Shown here piece after piece: positions 9,384-18,729 of a stretch of DNA of 64,000 nt. The stretch covers positions 1-64,000 of the forward strand of contig NZ_JTHN01000105.1 of the NCBI RefSeq assembly GCF_001399685.1, given 5' to 3'. The position numbers and the translations under genes were made by a program. Each line of letters starts with the position of its first letter. Within the stretch, counting starts at the first letter, position 1. Origin of the DNA: Paenibacillus sp. A3. GTDB lineage: Bacteria > Bacillota > Bacilli > Paenibacillales > NBRC-103111. The notes below the pieces were generated by a model. The model made no database searches and was not told where the DNA came from. It saw nothing but the letters and a program-made list of their open reading frames with translations.

Positions 9384-9749
9384 ATGGATACGGTCCCGAA
9401 GGTGCTCGCAACGGACGAAGCGTTGGCCTTGATCCGGCTGCTCCAGGACAAACACGGCCCCGTCATGTTCCATCAATCGGGAGGCTGCTGCGACGGCAGC
9501 TCTCCCATGTGCTATCCGGAGGGGGAATTCTTGATCGGGGAACAGGACGTCCGGCTCGGGGAGATCGGCGGCGCTCCGTTCTATATGAGTCAAGCGCAGT
9601 ATGATTATTGGAAGTATACACAGCTAATCATTGACGTGGTGCCCGGGAGAGGAGGCATGTTTTCACTTGAAGGCCCGGAGGGCGTCCGGTTTTTGACCCG
9701 GTCGCGCGTGTTTACCGACGAGGAACGGAAAGTGCTCGGACTGCCGTAA
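9384..9749 (+). CDS. DUF779 family protein
   Basis: This 121-residue protein has the DUF779 hallmark HQSGGCCDGSSPMCYP at about 30-45, followed by a YWKYTQLIIDVVPGRGGMFSLEGPEGVRFLTRSR core. The three cysteines in that hallmark could bind a metal. Genes of this family very often sit next to AldB-type aldehyde dehydrogenases, as here, where it lies 12 bp downstream with its own CGGAGG site. Its biochemical role is not established; a helper or metal-related function for the dehydrogenase is the usual guess. Confidence 0.9.
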   Translation: MDTVPKVLATDEALALIRLLQDKHGPVMFHQSGGCCDGSSPMCYPEGEFLIGEQDVRLGEIGGAPFYMSQAQYDYWKYTQLIIDVVPGRGGMFSLEGPEGVRFLTRSRVFTDEERKVLGLP

Positions 9750-9834
9750 TCCCGTCGGAAGGTTGTCACGGAGAACGCTTTTGACAATGCTAGGGCTGTA
9801 AATCCGATGCTCCTTTGATTGCAGGGGGTAGACG

Positions 9835-10185
9835 ATGACAGCCCTTCTTTTCATGCACCGGGATATGCTGCGACCGGAGTTTCATTGGTCAATTCGAGCA
9901 CGCGGTGCGAATCGAACCACGAAAAAGGAATTCAAAGATGCGTTGTTAGATGCAAGGGATCGTTTCGGCAAGTTAATGGCAACTGCTTGGAGCAATACGT
10001 CCAAAGAAGATCTGCTTTATGGGAAGGTGCTGCAGGATATCTTGAACGCCGACCGGCAGTTATACAATGGAAAATACGAACGGACAATCCGCAGTTGCTT
10101 CGATTGGCGCGAAATCACGACGAACACAGCGATTGAGGCCCCGCGATTTGAAACCCATCTTGTGGACGAGCTTGTAATGGTATAA
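9835..10185 (+). CDS. hypothetical protein, possibly the intact front of a decayed gene
   Basis: This 116-codon ORF starts at an ATG with GGGGG upstream. I do not recognise its family. It has a mixed charged composition (KEFKDALLDARDRFGKLMATAW, GKVLQDILNADRQLYNGKYERTIRSCFDWREI) that looks coding. Immediately after its stop, the +1 frame continues with a coding-like stretch (GTGIIRGTGDISFEDVTYVGDARGK) up to a TAG at about 10266. A frameshift near 10180 could therefore have split one gene. It has no obvious relation to its neighbours. Confidence 0.45.
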   Translation: MTALLFMHRDMLRPEFHWSIRARGANRTTKKEFKDALLDARDRFGKLMATAWSNTSKEDLLYGKVLQDILNADRQLYNGKYERTIRSCFDWREITTNTAIEAPRFETHLVDELVMV

Positions 10186-10772
10186 GCGGGGTACCGGGAT
10201 CATTCGTGGGACCGGAGACATCTCGTTCGAAGACGTGACGTATGTTGGGGATGCACGAGGAAAGTAGATGCAACTGATGCGAGTTTGAATCGGGCACTTC
10301 AATGAGCAGTTAGGAAGGAAAGAGCAGGGGGTTACGCCTCTGCTTTTTTTATTTGTTGAGAATTATTAATTCTCGTAATGTGGCAAACGGTCGCATCTAT
10401 TATAGAGGAACGGGGGATGCGCTAGATGACTTTGCGGTGACCGGCGCCAGTACTAGAGGAAGCGATTCGCTATCCGTGTCGAAAAATAGTAAAAAGCTTT
10501 CTAAGCAGCATAATAGGGCATCTGAGCTCCTTTAAGCTGTTAAATCGGCCGGAGGGAGGCAGGTTAGCGCATTTGTGGTTCCTCTATAGTTAGCTCATAG
10601 GGTGCAACTGTCTTGGGTAAGGGTTCCGATGTTTCGGAGCAGTGGGGTGGAGGAGGTTCAAACGATAGGATAATTCGATTATCATTATGTTTTCCCAGGT
10701 TATTTCGGATCATTTCTGATACTCTAAAAAAAAGAGGTACCTGGTCGTAGTAACGGATTGGAGAGTGGAAGC
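10186..10772. other. gene-poor stretch with possible gene remnants
   Basis: There is no convincing intact gene over about 590 bp. It holds the +1-frame continuation of the preceding ORF, a terminator-like hairpin at 10323-10350, and a 60-codon ORF (10353-10535) containing IYYRGTGDALDDFAV, a phrase loosely like the IIRGTGDISFEDV of the previous remnant. This may be debris of one or two related genes. Confidence 0.4.
10323..10350 (+). terminator. rho-independent terminator
   Basis: GCAGGGG pairs imperfectly with GCCTCTGC across a short loop and is followed by seven T. Confidence 0.6.
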
Positions 10773-11492
10773 ATGAATGATAGGGAAATAATCAAACCAA
10801 CCGCCCATGAATTGATGGAAATGCATGTTGAAGCAATGTTTACGCATGATCGGAATATGCGGCTTCGCACGATAAACGAGCCATGGCCCGGAGAGCCTCC
10901 CGCCCCTCGATTTTTCTTAGGGCGAACGGTAGAAGGTTCGGCACTTTGCCGGTTTCGGTATGATGTCCCGGATACGCTTGCCCGGCAATTGGAGGAATTG
11001 TGCGCTGACGAACCGATCGTAAAAGACTTTCAAACAAAGCCGAAGCATTTCGAGGCCTATATGAACCTCCTTCAAAGCGAACGCTTCACGATGGGACCTT
11101 GCTATCTTATTCCTGACACCACTGTGCCGACAATGGAAGTAGTCATCGTCACTCGTGAAAATATGACCGAATTATTGCGCGGCGGCTTCGAATGGCTGAT
11201 CTCGGAAATCGACTACGCCCAGCCCTGCATAGCGCTTGTACGCGAAGGCAGGGCCGTATCGGTCTGCTGCAGCGTTCGCATCACATCCCGGGCGCACGAA
11301 GCAGGACTTGAAACTTTGAACGAGTTTCGCGGAAGGGGATATGCCGCCTCTGTAGTAGCAGGATGGGCGATGGCGGTGCGGAACATGGAGTGCATCCCGT
11401 TATACAGCACTTTGTGCGATAATTTATCGTCTCAGAATGTGGCAAGAAAATCGGGCTTGTCCTTCTACGGAGTCAATTTCACCATCGCTTGA
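10773..11492 (+). CDS. GNAT-family N-acetyltransferase
   Basis: The protein has 239 residues from the ATG at 10773; an in-frame TTG at 10758 is less likely. The C-terminal half carries the GNAT acetyl-CoA fold: the ARLVREGRAVSVCCSVR-type strand, ITSRAHEAGLETLNEFRGRGYAASVVAGWAMAV (motif A, with RGRGYA as pyrophosphate loop) and LYSTLCDNLSSQNVARKSGL (motif B). The N-terminal 130 residues look like the extra domain of the GNAT_acetyltr_2-like group. The substrate is unknown and the gene appears monocistronic, with a terminator at 11691. Confidence 0.8.
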   Translation: MNDREIIKPTAHELMEMHVEAMFTHDRNMRLRTINEPWPGEPPAPRFFLGRTVEGSALCRFRYDVPDTLARQLEELCADEPIVKDFQTKPKHFEAYMNLLQSERFTMGPCYLIPDTTVPTMEVVIVTRENMTELLRGGFEWLISEIDYAQPCIALVREGRAVSVCCSVRITSRAHEAGLETLNEFRGRGYAASVVAGWAMAVRNMECIPLYSTLCDNLSSQNVARKSGLSFYGVNFTIA

Positions 11493-11841
11493 CCTATGCC
11501 GTGTTACTGATATTTCGATAGCCCAGGGAGCAATGGGTCACATCTTGTACATAGCCCCGCTCTCGAAGCTCGCGTCCACTCGAAGAATCCCCGATCAATT
11601 CGGCTACTTTGCTTTTGGAATATTCGTAGGCTCCCGGTGACGGATACGTAATTTGCGGGGGCGCATTTGTTAAAACTTTAAGGGCAGGGACCTGGGCGAG
11701 ACGATAAGCTCAGGTTTTTTTACGTTTTTGTAATGCGGCCGACGTTATTTTTATTCGATTGTAACGGCTTGAGCGGTAAGATAGGTCATGTACGAAACAA
11801 CTTCATAAACCCCTGCTTGAAAATACGTTCCTGAAAGCGAG
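11493..11841. other. intergenic region with one terminator
   Basis: This region of about 350 bp holds no supported gene. The hairpin at 11691-11721 ends the upstream transcript, and the remaining 120 bp presumably contain the promoter of the SLH-protein gene. Confidence 0.5.
11691..11721 (+). terminator. rho-independent terminator
   Basis: CCTGGGC (11691-11697) pairs with GCTCAGG (11708-11714) with one mismatch and is followed by a run of seven T. Confidence 0.7.
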
Positions 11842-13329
11842 ATGACTTTGATGAAAACGAAAAAGATGATCACGACTGTCGCGCTGACGACTGCCGTAGC
11901 GCTCGGTTCGCTTGCTCCGATTCATGTATTGAATGTGCTTGCAGCTGCCTCGTTCACCGATGTCGGCGCATCGGCGCCTTACCAGACTGCGCTTGAAGCG
12001 CTCGAAAAAAGCCAGGTTGTTCAAGGCTACGGACAGCATGACTTCCGTCCGAACCAAGCGATTACCAGAGCCGAGCTTGCGAAGATGGCGGTCAAAGCGT
12101 TCAAGCTTCAAGCTGCAGGCCAGGCTGCCGCATGGAGCGATGTTAAGAAATCCGACTGGTTCCACGAATACGTGAACGCGGTCGTTGGCCAAGGCGCCAT
12201 GACCGGGGAGAACGGCAGCTTTAAGCCGAACGATTCGCTGTCGCAGGATCAATTGATCGCGATTGTTGCCAAGGCATCCAAAGCCGATGCGGCCACGCTG
12301 AAAAATGCGCTGGGTACGGCTTACTCGGGAAGCAGCCCCATTAACCGCGCCGAAGCCGCTATCGTAGTCCATGCCGCGCTGCAGGTCGCTTCCATTCAAG
12401 TGACGGAGTGGAAAGCCGTGAACCCGATCACGCTTCAAATTACGTTCTCCGCGCCGCTGCCGAAGGAAGAAATCGACGTGGAGAAGGCAAAAGCGAACTT
12501 CACGTTCGACAACGGCTTGACGCCGCTTAACATTCCGCAGCTGAAATCGGGTTCGAAATCGACCTATATTTTGCCGGTTTCCCCGCAAAAAGCAGGCACG
12601 ACCTACACGTTCTCCTACAAAGGCAAAAAAATTGGCACTTTCGAAGCGATGACGAACAAAATTTCGATGAGCTCCACACAGCAAGTGGCTTTTGATACGT
12701 TCGAAATCGAATCGAAGCTGGAAGACGGCGTTACCGACTACGGCAACGTGGTCGCAGCGTACCAAGGAAAGCGCGGCGGTCTTGAGTTTGTTCTGGACGA
12801 TAACAACATGTACAACGGCAAAACGTATCAGCTGATTTCGTCCATGAGAGGCAAGCAGGTCACGATCACACCGGAGAATGGAGAGTCCATTGTCGCTTCG
12901 TACGTGCCGTTCACGCAAGCAACGGACGGGCGCCAAGCTCCGAAATTCCGCCTGCCGGAAGGTCAGACGCTGAAGCCGGGCGTGAAGTATACGGTCACTT
13001 CCGATTGGTCGACCGTTGCCAATCCGACGTTTACGGCGAAAGAAATCGCGCCGCTTCAAATTCAATCCGTTGAACAAATCGATGCCGCTTCGCTGAACGT
13101 GACCTTGTCGGCCGACCCGAAAGACGAGCTGTTCGCTTTCCGCAGCGTTGTACTGACAACCGCCGACGGCACCAAGCTGAACGCGACTTACAAGCTGACC
13201 TCACGCAAAGGCGCTGTCGGGACGTTCGATCTGCAGAACGGCGGCAAGCTGACGCCGGGAACGACGTATACGGTTGCACCGGTCGGAAACTGGGCAACGG
13301 CAGCGAACGTCACGCTCACCGCGAAATAA
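11842..13329 (+). CDS. S-layer homology (SLH) domain cell-surface protein
   Basis: The protein has 495 residues and an N-terminal signal peptide ending near LAAA (about residue 36). It has two clear SLH repeats: FTDV...QGYGQHDFRPNQAITRAELAKM (about 38-85) and WSDV...MTGENGSFKPNDSLSQDQLIAIV (about 97-145). A third, degraded one is seen at SSPINRAEAAIVVHAAL. SLH modules anchor proteins to pyruvylated secondary wall polymers. The remaining 300 residues are Ig-like beta-rich repeats (segments TPGTTYTV, LKPGVKYTVTSDW) of unknown function. The ATG at 11851 is an alternative start. A perfect terminator follows at 13367. Confidence 0.88.
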   Translation: MTLMKTKKMITTVALTTAVALGSLAPIHVLNVLAAASFTDVGASAPYQTALEALEKSQVVQGYGQHDFRPNQAITRAELAKMAVKAFKLQAAGQAAAWSDVKKSDWFHEYVNAVVGQGAMTGENGSFKPNDSLSQDQLIAIVAKASKADAATLKNALGTAYSGSSPINRAEAAIVVHAALQVASIQVTEWKAVNPITLQITFSAPLPKEEIDVEKAKANFTFDNGLTPLNIPQLKSGSKSTYILPVSPQKAGTTYTFSYKGKKIGTFEAMTNKISMSSTQQVAFDTFEIESKLEDGVTDYGNVVAAYQGKRGGLEFVLDDNNMYNGKTYQLISSMRGKQVTITPENGESIVASYVPFTQATDGRQAPKFRLPEGQTLKPGVKYTVTSDWSTVANPTFTAKEIAPLQIQSVEQIDAASLNVTLSADPKDELFAFRSVVLTTADGTKLNATYKLTSRKGAVGTFDLQNGGKLTPGTTYTVAPVGNWATAANVTLTAK

Positions 13330-13366
13330 GAGCGGCAGGAAACGTAGTAACATAATCAGTCCATAT

Positions 13367-13406
13367 AAAAAATCCATCGGTCCTTGGAAAAGGCCGATGG
13401 ATTTTT
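13367..13406. terminator. bidirectional terminator
   Basis: AAAAATCCATCGG and CCGATGGATTTTT form a perfect 13-bp stem between the convergent SLH gene and response-regulator gene. Confidence 0.9.
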
Positions 13407-13411
13407 GACGT

Positions 13412-14110
13412 TTAACCGCCGTTTTGGATCATATAGCCTACGCCGGGGTAAGTTACGATCCATTGACCTTCCGGAAGGACGGCTTTCAGCTTCTGCCGGA
13501 TACGCGCGATGGTGACGCGCAAATATTCGACATCGTCGCGGTATTCGCTGCCCCAAATTTCGGTCAGCAGCTGCTCGTGGGTCAGCACCTTGCCTTCGTG
13601 CTGAAGCAATTGGACAAGCAGCTTGTATTCCGTGTCCGTAAATTTGATCTCGCTGTCGCCGTGCCACGCCCGGCGCTGGGCCAGATTGACGACGACGGGG
13701 CCGAGGCGAAGCTCCTTGGCGGCAGGCATTTGTCCGCTGCCGCGGTCAAAGCGCCGCAGCACGGCGCTGACGCGGGCGAACAGCTCATCCAGCGAGAACG
13801 GCTTGGTCAAATAATCGTCGGCCCCCAGATTCAGTCCCTGCACCTTGTCGCTGGAGTTGCTCCGCGCCGTCAGGATGATGACCGCCACGTCCGTATAGGT
13901 CCGGAGTCGGGTCAATACCTCGAAGCCGTCCATTCCCGGCATCATGACGTCGAGTAGAATAAGATCGGGATCGAACAGATCAACCGCCTCCAGCGCTTCC
14001 GCACCGCTTGCGCACGTGGCGGTTTCATAACCGGCCGATTTCAAATTGGCGGCGATAAACCGTAAAATTTTCGGTTCGTCGTCTACGATCATAATTTTAT
14101 GCTTCTTCAT
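13412..14110 (-). CDS. OmpR/PhoB-family response regulator
   Basis: The protein has 232 residues: a receiver domain with the acidic pair D10/D11, phosphoacceptor D54 in ILLDVMMPGMDGFE, T81 and K103 in YLTKPF, then a winged-helix DNA-binding domain (about 130-230) with EYKLLVQLLQHEGKVLTHEQLLTEIWG and a closing YPGVGYMI strand. Overall it is KdpE/PhoB-like. The preceding histidine kinase gene overlaps it by 14 bp, so the two are translationally coupled partners. The target genes are not evident from the context. Confidence 0.94.
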   Translation of the reverse strand: MKKHKIMIVDDEPKILRFIAANLKSAGYETATCASGAEALEAVDLFDPDLILLDVMMPGMDGFEVLTRLRTYTDVAVIILTARSNSSDKVQGLNLGADDYLTKPFSLDELFARVSAVLRRFDRGSGQMPAAKELRLGPVVVNLAQRRAWHGDSEIKFTDTEYKLLVQLLQHEGKVLTHEQLLTEIWGSEYRDDVEYLRVTIARIRQKLKAVLPEGQWIVTYPGVGYMIQNGG

Positions 14111-16343
14111 TGTCGTCCTCCGTTTGGCCGTAATAGATAGGTACCGAGACGATCATCGTCGTGCCTGCGCCTTCCGTGCTGTGCACTTCGATCGAGCCGC
14201 CGTGCGCGTCGATGATGCCTTTGCAGATCGCAAGCCCCAGTCCCGTTCCTCCGGTACGGCGGCTGGACGAAACATCGACCCGGTAGAACCGGTCGAAAAT
14301 GTGGGGCAGATGCGCTTCGGGAATGCCAATGCCGTTGTCCTTGACGAAAATCCGCACGTTCAGCTCGTCCGGCTCCGCCGTGACCCGGATATGAGGCTTC
14401 GATTCGTTGTAACGGATGGAGTTGGTGAACAGATTGATAAAAATTTGCTCCATTCTTCGTTTGTCCGCATAGAGAAGCGGCAGTTCCTCGTCCAAGTCGA
14501 TATGAAGCTGCGCATCGGCCGAGAGGGTGTTAGGCAGTCTCTGCCAAGCTCCTTCGACGACAGAGCGGACCCGGACGGGAGCGGGATGAATGCTCAGCGC
14601 TCCGGCTTCGATCTTGGAAATGTCGAGCCATTCGTCAATCAGCTCCTGAATCCGGCCGATATCCTCGTGAATGCCTTCCAACAGCTCCTGCTTGAACTCC
14701 TCGTCCCATCCGGCATGCTTACGCAGCAGCGTCTCGACACTTCCTTTGATACTCGTAATCGGGGTCTTGAACTCATGCGAGGCGAGCGAGATTAGGTCGT
14801 TTTTCAGCGAGTCGATCTCATGCTCCTTCGTCATGTCCCGGAAGACGTAGCCGCGTCCGAACTCCTTGCCGCCATCCGTCACTTGGAACGAGGCCAGCTG
14901 GACGACCCGTTCGTCGCCGGGGGAGCGGACCAGCGTAAATTTGCCGGTTGGATTCGGCTTGCGGCCGATTCGGGCGAAGTCCTCGTCCGGCTGCGGCATT
15001 TTGCGGGCGATCCGGCTCAGTAGTTCCTCCTCCGTCAAGCTTAGGAGCTCTTTGCCGTCAAACCCGAACAGCTCGGCCATCCGGCGGTTGGCAAGCACGA
15101 CCTGCTGATTCACGTCGATAAGAACGATGCCGTCGGAGTAGCTCTCCAGGATGGCGGCGAGCGTCGCATGCTGCTGCTGCAAGCTGAGCGTCCGCTCCTC
15201 GACCCGCTGCTCCAGCTCACTGTTTAGCTCAAGCAAGGCCTGCCGGTTGTCATGAATCTGCTCGGCCATTTGCGCAAATTGGCTTGCCAAATAATGCATC
15301 TCGTACGGCGCGCCCGGCGAAGACAGCGGCTCGCTCGGCACGGTATAGCGGTCAGCCGCGAGCGACTGCGTGTAGCGCACCAGCGCATGGATCGTCCGGT
15401 TCAGCCGTTTGGCCAAGTAGGAGCCCAGAAGCACGGTCAAGCCGAGCGTAAGCAAGAGCAGCAGAAACGTCGATTTAAGCGAGGCGAAGAAAGCTTCCTG
15501 TACGGCGGCGTAAGAGCGGCCTACCCACACTGTCCAGCCAAGACTGTCGATCGTTTTGAAGGAAACGAGCTCTTTCTGTCCGTTGGCGCCGGAGACGAAC
15601 TTGTCCATCCCTTCCTTGAGGGAGGCCGCCGCTTGGACCGCCGGTTCGCCGGACAAATCCGCGATGGATTGCACCAGCTCGCTCCGGGGGTGATAGATGA
15701 CCTTGCCGGCCGGACCGAGCACGGCGGGATAAGCGCCCGGCCCGTAATCGTATTGGGTGACGAGCCTTGCGATTTGGCCCATGTCGAGTATTCCGATCAC
15801 AACGCCTTCAAAAGCCCGGTTTTCGCTGTAAAGCGGAGCGGCGATGGCGACGAACGGCGCAGATCCGCCCTCGGCGCCATGCATCGGTAAGGAAATCGCG
15901 GGCTGCAGCGTCAGCTTCACTTTTTTCCAATACTCCCGCGAGCTTAGATCGGTGCCGACCGGCAGCGCATGCGCATTGCCGCTTTCCGCATCCGGCGAGA
16001 GAGCTTTGATCGCGCCGTTCTCATCCGTCACATAGAGCTGAGAGAAGCCGGGCAGGTTGTTTTTCACCGACTGGACTTTGCGCGTCAAGCCGGCCCGGTC
16101 GCGAAACCCGGGACCGGATGCGCTGATCGTTGTGGCGAGCGTATCTACGGCGTTGCGGTAATAATAAACGTACGTCTCGACGGCGTCGGCGAGACGTTTC
16201 GTCGCATGCTCCTGCGTTTTGTTATACTCTTGGGTCAGCTTGTTGATTTGCTGCACCTGAATGGTGCCCAGAATCAGCACCGGCACGATCGCCATAACCG
16301 CAAAGGCCAGTGTCAGATGAGTGCGTAACGAACGATGATTCAC
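14097..16343 (-). CDS. membrane sensor histidine kinase (dCache-HAMP-PAS-HisKA)
   Basis: The protein has 748 residues from the GTG at 16343, which is five bases behind GGGAGG; a longer in-frame version lacks such a site. A first membrane helix (about 9-28), an extracellular dCache-type sensor (about 30-290), a second helix (about 291-311), HAMP, a PAS domain (about 390-505), HisKA with SHEFKTP (H523) and a HATPase_c domain with N, G1 (DNGIGIPE) and G2 (GGTGLGLAI) boxes are visible. It phosphorylates the overlapping response regulator. The dCache domain suggests an extracellular small-molecule signal. Confidence 0.93.
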   Translation of the reverse strand: MNHRSLRTHLTLAFAVMAIVPVLILGTIQVQQINKLTQEYNKTQEHATKRLADAVETYVYYYRNAVDTLATTISASGPGFRDRAGLTRKVQSVKNNLPGFSQLYVTDENGAIKALSPDAESGNAHALPVGTDLSSREYWKKVKLTLQPAISLPMHGAEGGSAPFVAIAAPLYSENRAFEGVVIGILDMGQIARLVTQYDYGPGAYPAVLGPAGKVIYHPRSELVQSIADLSGEPAVQAAASLKEGMDKFVSGANGQKELVSFKTIDSLGWTVWVGRSYAAVQEAFFASLKSTFLLLLLTLGLTVLLGSYLAKRLNRTIHALVRYTQSLAADRYTVPSEPLSSPGAPYEMHYLASQFAQMAEQIHDNRQALLELNSELEQRVEERTLSLQQQHATLAAILESYSDGIVLIDVNQQVVLANRRMAELFGFDGKELLSLTEEELLSRIARKMPQPDEDFARIGRKPNPTGKFTLVRSPGDERVVQLASFQVTDGGKEFGRGYVFRDMTKEHEIDSLKNDLISLASHEFKTPITSIKGSVETLLRKHAGWDEEFKQELLEGIHEDIGRIQELIDEWLDISKIEAGALSIHPAPVRVRSVVEGAWQRLPNTLSADAQLHIDLDEELPLLYADKRRMEQIFINLFTNSIRYNESKPHIRVTAEPDELNVRIFVKDNGIGIPEAHLPHIFDRFYRVDVSSSRRTGGTGLGLAICKGIIDAHGGSIEVHSTEGAGTTMIVSVPIYYGQTEDDNEEA

Positions 16344-16481
16344 GGGTTCCTCCCGGTTTTTTAGAGTGGTGGGAAAATAGAAAAGCAGAAGCCTTTCCAT
16401 GCGGCACCGCCGCTGGAAATTCCCCTGCTTGTACTTTCTAGTGTAGCTTGTATTCGGTCTCAGGTCAATAGAGGAAGCGCC

Positions 16482-16952
16482 TTACCGGAGCATTCCTTTG
16501 TAAATCCCCGGCTTGGAATCCGGAATTTCGATCGCGCCGACCGTCTTTTCGTAAAAAGCGACCGGACCCGCGCCGCCGATCACGGCATAGCCGTACCCTT
16601 GGGCTCGCATGTCGTGCAAGCAGGCCAGCAGCAGGCCGGTGCCGACCCCTTTGCCGCGGCATACGTCGTCTACGCCGGTCGGGCCGAAAAAGCCTTTGCA
16701 GGTCGCATCATAACACGCGAATCCGACCAGCTTGTCCTCCAAGGTAGCGATAAAGCAGGAGGTCGGGTGTCCGCTAATCGCGACGTCGCATTCGCTCTCC
16801 CAATGGGGATTGAATTTTTCCTTTACCCAGCTCCGGATCAGATGCTTCTCCGGCACGAGCGCCCTGCGGATCGTAAAGCCCGCGTCCTCCAGTTTGGCCC
16901 GGAGCGGGGCGTCATCCGGAAGCTCGTACAGCTTCACTAACATATCCGGCAT
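16482..16952 (-). CDS. GNAT-family N-acetyltransferase
   Basis: The protein has 156 residues from the ATG at 16952, preceded by GGAGG. A longer in-frame extension would run into the upstream gene and is rejected. The acetyl-CoA loop is VDDVCRGKGVGTGLLLACLHDM, preceded by the strand LVGFACYD, and the C-terminal end AGPVAFYEKTVGAIEIPDSKPGIYKGML completes the fold. The substrate is unknown. It probably shares a transcript with the glyoxalase-fold gene upstream, 41 bp away. Confidence 0.85.
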   Translation of the reverse strand: MPDMLVKLYELPDDAPLRAKLEDAGFTIRRALVPEKHLIRSWVKEKFNPHWESECDVAISGHPTSCFIATLEDKLVGFACYDATCKGFFGPTGVDDVCRGKGVGTGLLLACLHDMRAQGYGYAVIGGAGPVAFYEKTVGAIEIPDSKPGIYKGMLR

Positions 16953-16993
16953 CGTTCTGTTATTCCTCCTGATGTGATGTGCTTTGAGGTTCG

Positions 16994-17371
16994 TTATGCC
17001 TCTTCGAAAAAAACGAGGCGGTTCCCGAATGGGTCCTTTACGGTAAGCTCCCGGGTATCCCAAGGGGTGGTTTCAATGCCTGGCCGGGCGTACTTGTAGT
17101 CTTTAACTCCAAGCTCCGCATGGAACGCTTCGAGATTCTCGGCTTCGATGCGGACCGCAGCCCCCGGGCAGCAATCCCCATGATGCTCGCTTAAGTGGAG
17201 CGTACACGCTCCAAGCGAAATTTGCATGTATAAGGGCAAGTTTTCTTCGAAACGGTGCTCCCAATCGGTCTGGAAGCCGAGATAGTCCAGGTAAAACGCT
17301 CTTGCCTTGGTTTCGTCGAATATTCGAAGAATCGGGGTAACCGATTTCAAGGCGAATGACCTATCGCTCAT
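16994..17371 (-). CDS. glyoxalase-superfamily protein (bleomycin-resistance-like)
   Basis: The protein has 125 residues from the ATG at 17371 behind GGAGGTG. It shows two beta-alpha-beta-beta-beta modules of the VOC fold: SVTPILRIFDETKARAFYLDYLGFQTDWEHRFEENLPLYMQIS, with LHLSEHHGD, and an E-x-F-H helix followed by TRELTVKDPFGNRLVFFE, the classical C-terminal signature. Relatives bind bleomycin-type drugs or act as lyases and dioxygenases. No resistance activity can be claimed from sequence alone. Confidence 0.85.
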   Translation of the reverse strand: MSDRSFALKSVTPILRIFDETKARAFYLDYLGFQTDWEHRFEENLPLYMQISLGACTLHLSEHHGDCCPGAAVRIEAENLEAFHAELGVKDYKYARPGIETTPWDTRELTVKDPFGNRLVFFEEA

Positions 17372-17428
17372 AGACGCACCTCCGTCACATTTATTTACTT
17401 TATTGTATAACAAAACCGGACAGTAAAT

Positions 17429-18475
17429 CTACGAAGTACGGATCTTTTCCGCCAATCTCGCCGCATCGCGGCCTACCCAGCCGAGCAGCGCCGAGCCCCG
17501 GGAAGACTGCCATGGCAGGCCGAGATAAAAAAGGCCGGATACCGGGCTGACTCCGCCTTGGTGGACAGGGCTCCCCTGTGAATCGATGGCTCCGTCGATC
17601 CGTATCCACCGGTAGTCGCTGCGGTAACCGGTCGCCCATACGATATTGCTGACTTCCGCGTCGGTTCCGTCTTCGAAAAGAATGCGGTTTTCCTTCGCCC
17701 CGACCGCTCTCGGTTTGAGCAGCACTTTTCGATCGGCCATAAGCGTTTTCAGTTCGAGCCCGTAAATTTGCTCGGGCTGCCTTTTCAGCCACGAACCGAG
17801 CAGGGAGCCTTTATCCGAACGGATAAATCCGAACAGGGCGAAGTACCAAAAAATGCTTTTGCCCAGCACATATAACGGTTTAAAATGCAGCTCGCTTCCC
17901 GCGGACAAATAGACTAGCCGCTCTCGGGACAGCTCTGCGGCGATCTGCGCGCCCGAATTGCCGGCGCCGACGACAAGCACAGGTCCGTCCCGCAGCTCGC
18001 CGGGATTCCGGTATGCGCTGCTGTGCGTTTGATAGAATTCGTCCGGAAGCCCGGAGGCAAAGCCGGGAACGAAAGGCGTGTGGAACGGACCGGTCGCCAC
18101 GATGACTTTGCTTGCCCGATAGGTTCCCCGATTCGTTTCGACGAGGAAGCCTTGGTTCGTCTTGGTCATCGAAATGACCTGCGTTTGCAATTGTAATGGC
18201 AAGGAATAACGCTCTGCGTAAGCTTCGAGGTAGTCGGCTACTTCGTCCTTGGCCGGCAATCCGCTCGGATCGCCAGGCATGGGCATGCCTGGCAGAGCAT
18301 ATTTTCGAGGCGTGAACAACACCAAGGAATCATACCGGTTCCTCCAGCTGTTTCCGATGCGGTCGCTAGCATCCAGTAAGGCAAAAGTCACCGCTTGCTG
18401 TTTCAAATAATATCCCATTGCGAGTCCGGCTTGCCCGGCACCGATCACCAGTACGTCAACCTGCTTCATCCCCAT
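17429..18475 (-). CDS. FAD-dependent monooxygenase / CzcO-like oxidoreductase
   Basis: The protein has 348 residues from the ATG at 18475 just behind AAGGAG; the ATG two codons later is an alternative. FAD-binding VLVIGAGQAGLAMGYYL lies near the start, the NADPH-binding GPVLVVGAGNSGAQIAAEL is in the middle (about 165-180), and IVWATGYRSDY is near the end, as in flavin monooxygenases and the CzcO/TrkA-like group. It is a cytoplasmic oxidoreductase with unknown substrate. Confidence 0.87.
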   Translation of the reverse strand: MGMKQVDVLVIGAGQAGLAMGYYLKQQAVTFALLDASDRIGNSWRNRYDSLVLFTPRKYALPGMPMPGDPSGLPAKDEVADYLEAYAERYSLPLQLQTQVISMTKTNQGFLVETNRGTYRASKVIVATGPFHTPFVPGFASGLPDEFYQTHSSAYRNPGELRDGPVLVVGAGNSGAQIAAELSRERLVYLSAGSELHFKPLYVLGKSIFWYFALFGFIRSDKGSLLGSWLKRQPEQIYGLELKTLMADRKVLLKPRAVGAKENRILFEDGTDAEVSNIVWATGYRSDYRWIRIDGAIDSQGSPVHQGGVSPVSGLFYLGLPWQSSRGSALLGWVGRDAARLAEKIRTS

Positions 18476-18729
18476 CGAGCTCCTTAGACGACATTGTAGT
18501 TGAATGAAAACATAACATATGAGCATTTATTCATATATATTGTAAAATAGTTCATGCAACAGTTCAAGAGAAAAATGCAGATGGTCAGCGGCCGACGAAA
18601 AGGGCAGCCGAGGGAAATACGCGGATTGGGTGCAAACCTTTGGGAGAGTTTCGTTACTTTTAAATTTACCCTTTCTATATTATGTAAACTGTATATAATG
18701 GAAGGTATATCAATCGGAGGTGTTTCATT

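Noticed and set aside
8313-9593. 426-codon minus-strand ORF
   Set aside because: Antisense to the aldehyde dehydrogenase gene, whose motifs are complete; composition is that of a shadow frame.
10353-10535. 60-codon ORF as an intact gene
   Set aside because: No ribosome binding site and no recognisable domain; treated as a possible remnant.
11803-13077. 424-codon minus-strand ORF
   Set aside because: Antisense to the SLH-protein gene, with Arg/Phe-rich low-quality sequence.
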